The position numbers were made by a program, and so were the translations under genes. Shown piece by piece: positions 43,019 to 47,259 of a stretch of DNA of 47,259 bases. The notes beneath the pieces were generated by a model. That model searched no databases. It was given only the letters and a program-made list of their open reading frames with translations, and was not told where the DNA came from. Position 1 is the stretch's first letter. Each line of letters begins with the position of its first letter. Location of the stretch: the NCBI RefSeq assembly GCF_000177075.1, contig NZ_ADEG01000109.1, positions 1 to 47,259 on the forward strand, in the 5' to 3' direction. The stretch is from Hoylesella buccalis ATCC 35310 (GTDB lineage: Bacteria > Bacteroidota > Bacteroidia > Bacteroidales > Bacteroidaceae).

Positions 43019-43543
43019 ATGACAGAAATACGAATTTATCAAAGCCTGCGAAAAAATATGCTTTGGGCTATCTTATGCTTTGTTTTTGCCTTAGGCGGAT
43101 ATTTTATTCTCACGGATGCCAGTACAAGCTGGCCAACAAAAGTATTGGGCGGAGGATTGGGAATTATATTCTTCGGCGGTGGCGGATTGTTTCTCTTTCT
43201 ATCAACCGTCTATAACCGAATTCGTCAAATTCCGCTTATAATAATCCATGAAGATAGACTGGAATTATACATACAGGTCAAGGGAACCTATCATACCATC
43301 TATTTTACGGATGTAAAGCGTTTCCGATTAATAAAAATCCAATCGACCAAACTGATTGCTGTTGATTATAAGATAACGTCATTGATACATAAGGTAGACA
43401 AATCATCGGCTTCTACGCAGCGTATGATGACATTCAATTTCGCTGTGTCCGGAGCAATTGAAGGCCTTCCTGCTGAAAATCTGACTATGAACGGGAAAAA
43501 GATATGTGACATATTAAACGGACACCTGAGTAAAAATGTATGA
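43019..43543 (+). CDS. Two-helix membrane protein, STM3941-like (array unit 1)
   Basis: A 174-residue inner-membrane protein with two N-terminal helices (about 14-32 and 41-62) and a cytosolic or periplasmic domain resembling the STM3941 family (PLIIIHEDRLELYIQVKG). The function is not established; some relatives occur as immunity-like proteins. A second copy at 45223 differs at about 15 positions by eye, mostly after the helices. The flanking spacer is nearly identical. The following lipoprotein gene lies 118 nt away in both copies. Confidence 0.75.
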   Translation: MTEIRIYQSLRKNMLWAILCFVFALGGYFILTDASTSWPTKVLGGGLGIIFFGGGGLFLFLSTVYNRIRQIPLIIIHEDRLELYIQVKGTYHTIYFTDVKRFRLIKIQSTKLIAVDYKITSLIHKVDKSSASTQRMMTFNFAVSGAIEGLPAENLTMNGKKICDILNGHLSKNV

Positions 43544-43661
43544 ATAGGCAATAGATGTTTTGGCAGGAAAAAGGAAAACGAAAAATTAATCGATAAGCCA
43601 TTCGTAAATTCAATCAAGATCACACATTTTAATAACCATTTTGAAATAAAAGTCAGTACAA

Positions 43662-44060
43662 ATGAATAGGAATATTTTTTCTGCAACAATAATCGTTATT
43701 TTGCTGTATACTGGTTGTAACAATGTTAATAATAGAAAGATGGCAGTGTTATCTCTTCGAGAACTACCGAACTTTGTGCAAGATACATTGAGGAAACTAC
43801 CTGTAGATAAATATGGATGCTACCCTGATTTAATAGATTTCACAAATAAATTTCATTATAGAAGTACAACTATAGGGCCTTGGCAACACAAACAAGTCCT
43901 AACAGATTCCATAAATCAGGTTTCCTACTCATTCTCTTATGATACTCCCCGACCATTTATTGTCACTTCAACATTTATTGCTTTTCCAATGACCTATGTT
44001 AATTCTCTAAATATTTTTAAATTGGATACATTGTCTTTTAGGATTGTTTATATAGAATAA
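43662..44060 (+). CDS. Hypothetical lipoprotein, 132 residues (array unit 1)
   Basis: Signal NIFSATIIVILLYTGC with lipobox YTGC at the start. The mature part (LPNFVQDTLRKLPVDKYGCY, then FHYRSTTIGPWQH) has no recognised family. The copy at 45866 differs at only four residues by eye. Together with the STM3941-like gene it forms a repeating two-gene module. Confidence 0.7.
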   Translation: MNRNIFSATIIVILLYTGCNNVNNRKMAVLSLRELPNFVQDTLRKLPVDKYGCYPDLIDFTNKFHYRSTTIGPWQHKQVLTDSINQVSYSFSYDTPRPFIVTSTFIAFPMTYVNSLNIFKLDTLSFRIVYIE

Positions 44061-44073
44061 TGTAATGCTACAA

Positions 44074-44205
44074 TTAGGGGTAATAATCTAAAACAGTGGG
44101 TAATGCTCCAAACCGAGGAACTTTTCTCTTCCCGTTGACTTGATTTCCAGCATATTGCTTGCAGATTTCAAGTATTTTTTTGAACTTTGCCATGAGGTTG
44201 TGCAT
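44074..44205 (-). pseudogene. Spacer type I, copy 2
   Basis: The same minus-strand frame as 42742-42858, here reaching KVPRFGALP before unrelated codons. It is bounded by the TAATGC-type motif at 44101. Confidence 0.45.
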
Positions 44206-44331
44206 AACAAAGATTTTATAACCTAATAGATTTTGTACCACTAAGTTACTAAAAGCTCAACGACGTGTGCAACTTTTTACTCATGTTTATCAACTTAAAT
44301 TAATTCCGCCAACGAGTAGTTATCATATATT

Positions 44332-44778
44332 ATGAATAAGTTTACTTACATACTATTTGTTTTCCTCTGTTTAATAAGCTGTGCACAACCAAATAATAAA
44401 AAGCAAGTTTTAAAGGATAGGGCTGTGATATCACTAAAAAAAAATGTGACAGGAAAAACAACTTTTTATGATTTTTTCAAAAAGTTCGCCTCAGACTCAT
44501 GTTTTCAACGGAAACACATTTTATTTCCGTTGAAAATTACATATGAAGGTTATGATTATGAAGAGACAGACTCGATTCTTCATATCAGCAAGAGTGATTG
44601 GATATATACAAATTTCAACGATTCTATAATAGAAGGGCAAAAAATAATTTTAAAGGTTGATACAATGACACATACTGTTATCTTAAAGGGCTACGATTCG
44701 GGAATATATATGAAATATTTATTCAAAACAGATAAGCGTTCTTGGATATTATTTCAGATAGATGACTACTCTAATTAA
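44332..44778 (+). CDS. DUF4348-like lipoprotein (array cassette c)
   Basis: A 148-residue lipoprotein with signal KFTYILFVFLCLISC. The body (FYDFFKKFASDSCFQRKHIL, then LPLKITYEGYD-like KITYEGYDYEETDS and SDWIYTNFND) fits DUF4348, a Bacteroidetes family of unknown function. It occupies the position that in the next unit holds an unrelated 192-residue lipoprotein (46559), although the flanks are repeated. Confidence 0.65.
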   Translation: MNKFTYILFVFLCLISCAQPNNKKQVLKDRAVISLKKNVTGKTTFYDFFKKFASDSCFQRKHILFPLKITYEGYDYEETDSILHISKSDWIYTNFNDSIIEGQKIILKVDTMTHTVILKGYDSGIYMKYLFKTDKRSWILFQIDDYSN

Positions 44779-44841
44779 CGTGAATTCGACAAATTCAGAA
44801 TATCTTTGAATAACAGAGTTCTAAAATATAACGAATTTCGG

Positions 44842-44968
44842 TAATGCCCCAAATCGGGAGCTATTGTAATAACCATCTGATTATCAATGTGATTTTTAAA
44901 AGATTATGCATAAAGGCGGGGAAGTATTCTCTGCCTTTTGCTATATTTGTAGTCCAGAACAAAGAAAA
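44842..44968. repeat. Spacer type II, copy 1 (promoter region of the right-edge gene)
   Basis: Starts with TAATGCCCCAAATCGGGAG and contains TATATTTG (44942-44949) before an ATG at 44969. The last ~45 bp match the promoter of the gene at 47227 nearly base for base. Confidence 0.7.
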
Positions 44969-45055
44969 ATGAATATACGAGAACGCGTCGGCACTCTATG
45001 CTCCAGATTGGAAGTGAAAAACTCAAGTTTTCAACACCAAACAAGAGTTTTATAA
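44969..45055 (+). pseudogene. 5' scar of the right-edge gene (probable aminopeptidase P)
   Basis: Opens MNIRERVGTLCS, then leaves the reading and stops after 28 codons. The intact copy at 47227 opens MNIQERIGTLH. The promoter and RNA start were duplicated with it. It marks where the tandem duplication was inserted before the aminopeptidase gene. Confidence 0.6.
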
Positions 45056-45222
45056 ATGGATTGACTAATTTTGCACTTGCAGGTTGACTCTACGCACTAA
45101 GTTACCAAAAAAAGATAATGATTTGTACAACTTTTTGGCAAAAAAATATCGTCGAATTAATTCAACCAACAGGTCAGTTATAAAATAAGAGCCTAACAAC
45201 GCAACGGCCCAATAAAACGAAC

Positions 45223-45747
45223 ATGACAGAAATACGAATTTATCAAAGTCTGCGAAAAAATATGCTTTGGGCTATCTTATGCTTTGTTTTTGCCTTAGGC
45301 GGATATTTTATTCTCACGGATGCCAGTACAAGCTGGCCAACAAAAGTATTGGGCGGAGTATTGGGTATGATATTCTTCGGCGGTGGCGGATTGTTTCTCT
45401 TTCTATCAACCCTCTATAATAGAATTCGCCAAACTCCGCTTTTAATAATCCATGAGGATAGACTGGAATTATACGTACAGGTCAAGGGAACCTATCATAA
45501 TATAAATTTTGCGGATGTAAAGCGTTTCCGATTAATAAAAATCCAATCGACCAAACTGATTGCTGTTGATTATAAGATAACGTCATTGATACATAAGATA
45601 GAGAAATCATCGGCTTCTACGCAGCGTATGATGACATTCAATTTCGCTGTGTCCGGAGCAATTGAAGGCTTTCCTGCTGATAATCTGACTATGAACGGGA
45701 AAAAGATATGTGACATATTAAACGAACACTTGAATAAAAATGTATGA
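45223..45747 (+). CDS. Two-helix membrane protein, STM3941-like (array unit 2)
   Basis: A 174-residue paralogue of the 43019 gene, at a spacing of exactly 2204 nt. Differences include Gly46Val, Val64Leu, Ile71Thr, Ile85Val, Thr93Asn, Tyr95Asn and Thr97Ala, dense between residues 46 and 97. The N-terminal 45 residues and residues 98-124 are identical. The uneven spread may reflect change of a binding surface or gene conversion. Confidence 0.75.
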   Translation: MTEIRIYQSLRKNMLWAILCFVFALGGYFILTDASTSWPTKVLGGVLGMIFFGGGGLFLFLSTLYNRIRQTPLLIIHEDRLELYVQVKGTYHNINFADVKRFRLIKIQSTKLIAVDYKITSLIHKIEKSSASTQRMMTFNFAVSGAIEGFPADNLTMNGKKICDILNEHLNKNV

Positions 45748-45865
45748 ATAGGCAATAGATGTTTTGGCAGGAAAAAGGAGAACGAAAAATTAATCGATAA
45801 GCCATTCGTAAATTCAATCAAGATCACACATTTTAATAACCATTTTGAAATAAAAGTCAGTACAA

Positions 45866-46264
45866 ATGAATAGGAATATTTTTTCTGCAACAATAATCGT
45901 TATTTTGCTGTATACAGGTTGTAACAATGTTAATAATAGAAAGATGGCAGTGTTATCTCTTCGAGAACTACCGAACTTTGTGCAAGATACATTGAGGAAA
46001 CTACCTGTAGATAAATATGGATGTTACCCTGATTTAATAGATTTCACGAATAAATTTCATTATAGAAGTACGACAATTGGGCCTTGGCAACATTCTCAGA
46101 TTCTAACGGATTCCATAAATCAGGTTTCCTACTCGTTCTCTTATGATACTCCCCGACCATTTATTGTCACTTCAACATTTATTGCTTTTCCTACTAACTA
46201 TGTTAATTCTCTAAATATTTTTAAATTGGATACATTGTCTTTTAGGATTGTTTATATAGAATAA
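45866..46264 (+). CDS. Hypothetical lipoprotein, 132 residues (array unit 2)
   Basis: The paralogue of 43662, almost identical (Lys to Ser and Val to Ile near residue 77, plus two changes near 111). It has the same lipobox and the same distance from its upstream partner. Confidence 0.7.
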   Translation: MNRNIFSATIIVILLYTGCNNVNNRKMAVLSLRELPNFVQDTLRKLPVDKYGCYPDLIDFTNKFHYRSTTIGPWQHSQILTDSINQVSYSFSYDTPRPFIVTSTFIAFPTNYVNSLNIFKLDTLSFRIVYIE

Positions 46265-46291
46265 TGTAATGCTACAATTAGGGGTAATAAT

Positions 46292-46408
46292 CTAAAACAG
46301 TGGGGAGTGCTCCAAACCGAGAACTTTTCTCTTCCCGTTAACTTGATTTCCAGCATATTGCTTGCTGTTTTCAAGTATTTTTTGGAACTTTGCCATGAGG
46401 TTGTGCAT
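46292..46408 (-). pseudogene. Spacer type I, copy 3
   Basis: The same minus-strand remnant, here with a 1-base deletion relative to copies 1 and 2 (KVLGLEHSPLF in place of KVPRFGALP), so it is decayed. Confidence 0.45.
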
Positions 46409-46558
46409 AACAATGATTTTATAACCTGATTAGTTTTGTACCACTAAGTTACTAAAAAGTCAACGACGTGTGCAACATTTTACTCATACTTATCAACTTA
46501 AATAAATTCCGCCTACGAGTAGAGTTTATAATATTTTTAAGATTTCAAATAGCTCAAA

Positions 46559-47137
46559 ATGATGAAAAGAAAAGTAATAAAAGTTGTGGGGCTGTTGTTT
46601 ATTTCCATGATGTTTGTCGGATGTTACGATAAAAGCTACCAAAAAAATATCTCTAAAGAGCATGTGACAATTTTTTATACAAATGTTAATGGTGTTCCTA
46701 ATATACAAACGACTCCAACCAACTTTTATACAACAATGAAAGCAATGAGAATGACGGATACAATCGCCATATCAAAAGTAAAATATGAAGAATTAAAAAG
46801 AATTCTGCAAAAAAAACATAGGAATATGCAAGTAAATAATAATTTGGAAACTGTTATGTGCGTATTGTATAAAAAACAAAAATTATTTATTGGAAGAGAT
46901 GAACTCGGGTATGATATAAATGGTTTTCCAATTGATGTTTCATTACATGAAATTTACTTTATAAAAGTAATATCAGGATATTACAATCATTTTAAGAAAT
47001 ATGATTTGGATATGTTGCAAAGTGTAAGAAAATATGGGCTACCTCAAAATTACAAGAATCTAAAAGATCTTCCTGGGGATATCACAAAATATAAAAGCCC
47101 ATATTCAAAAATTTATATATTTGAAAGAGAAAGTTAA
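46559..47137 (+). CDS. Hypothetical lipoprotein, 192 residues (array cassette e)
   Basis: Signal KVIKVVGLLFISMMFVGC with lipobox FVGC. The mature part (KSYQKNISKEHVTIFYTNVN, then VKYEELKRILQKKHRNMQVN and YDINGFPIDVSLHEIYFIKV) has no recognised family. It is unrelated to the 44332 gene whose place it takes in the second unit. AT-rich. Confidence 0.65.
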   Translation: MMKRKVIKVVGLLFISMMFVGCYDKSYQKNISKEHVTIFYTNVNGVPNIQTTPTNFYTTMKAMRMTDTIAISKVKYEELKRILQKKHRNMQVNNNLETVMCVLYKKQKLFIGRDELGYDINGFPIDVSLHEIYFIKVISGYYNHFKKYDLDMLQSVRKYGLPQNYKNLKDLPGDITKYKSPYSKIYIFERES

Positions 47138-47144
47138 TTATCAG

Positions 47145-47226
47145 TAATGCACTAAATCGGGAGTTGTCAATATAAAGGTCAGCTTTCTCTGCCTTTTGCT
47201 ATATTTGTAGTCCAAAACAAAGAAAA
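47145..47226. repeat. Spacer type II, copy 2 with promoter of the right-edge gene
   Basis: Begins TAATGCACTAAATCGGGAG, holds TATATTTG (47200-47207) and ends at the ATG 47227. It matches 44842-44968 at both ends. Confidence 0.7.
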
Positions 47227-47259
47227 ATGAATATACAAGAACGCATCGGCACTTTACAC
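47227..47259 (+). CDS. Start of a gene running off the right edge (probable Xaa-Pro aminopeptidase)
   Basis: Eleven codons, MNIQERIGTLH. Bacteroidales aminopeptidase P proteins commonly open M-x-I-x-E-R-I-x-x-L, so that is the best guess; the fragment is too short to be sure. It follows a good -7 box. Confidence 0.45.
   Translation, partial: MNIQERIGTLH

Overview
The window looks like a chromosomal piece of a Bacteroidales bacterium, most likely Prevotella or a close relative. The signs are a SusC/SusD outer-membrane pair, a class C10 (streptopain-like) protease with a type IX secretion-like C-terminal tail, a long NusB, DUF5606 and DUF4840 proteins, and Bacteroidetes promoters (TTTG, about 20 nt, TAnnTTTG) in place of sigma70 boxes. 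Purine-rich Shine-Dalgarno sites are mostly absent. The assignment is from gene content and sequence recall; no database was searched.

Left part (1-10336). A large outer-membrane beta-barrel protein is followed by a leftward operon rplY-pth-hslR-like-purN. It is divergent from a rightward run nusB-yajC-ybbR-coaE-DUF5606, with facing promoters at 5861-5960. A DUF4840 lipoprotein ends at a strong terminator.

Middle (10337-31158). This holds metY (leftward), a probable frameshifted small gene, an M15-type peptidase, a Ca/Na antiporter, two leftward genes of unknown role (one Lin1244/DUF4373-like), a SusC/SusD pair behind a long leader, lipA with a beta-carbonic anhydrase, a GH29 alpha-L-fucosidase, nrdD/nrdG for anaerobic dNTP synthesis, and the C10 protease. 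Many intergenic spaces contain unusual short-period (8-10 nt) degenerate repeats, several as inverted pairs. Two are bounded by nearly identical 39-bp terminal inverted repeats.

Right part (31159-41702). A tight six-gene operon encodes a TetR regulator, two half-size ABC exporters, an RND/MMPL permease, a LolA-like periplasmic protein and a DUF1302-like barrel. It is probably an envelope lipid or hydrophobic-molecule trafficking and efflux system. A lemA-htpX-like pair points the other way.

Far right (41860-47259). The base composition becomes AT-rich and the genes become an array of small lipoproteins and a two-helix membrane protein. The array is built from cassettes separated by repeated spacers. 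One ~2.2-kb unit is tandemly duplicated, but one of its genes has been replaced by an unrelated one. Each unit ends in the promoter and first codons of a gene that runs off the right edge (probably an Xaa-Pro aminopeptidase), so the internal copy is a scar of that gene. This array is the best candidate for an undescribed system. It resembles immunity-gene or surface-lipoprotein diversification islands, but its function is not shown by the sequence.
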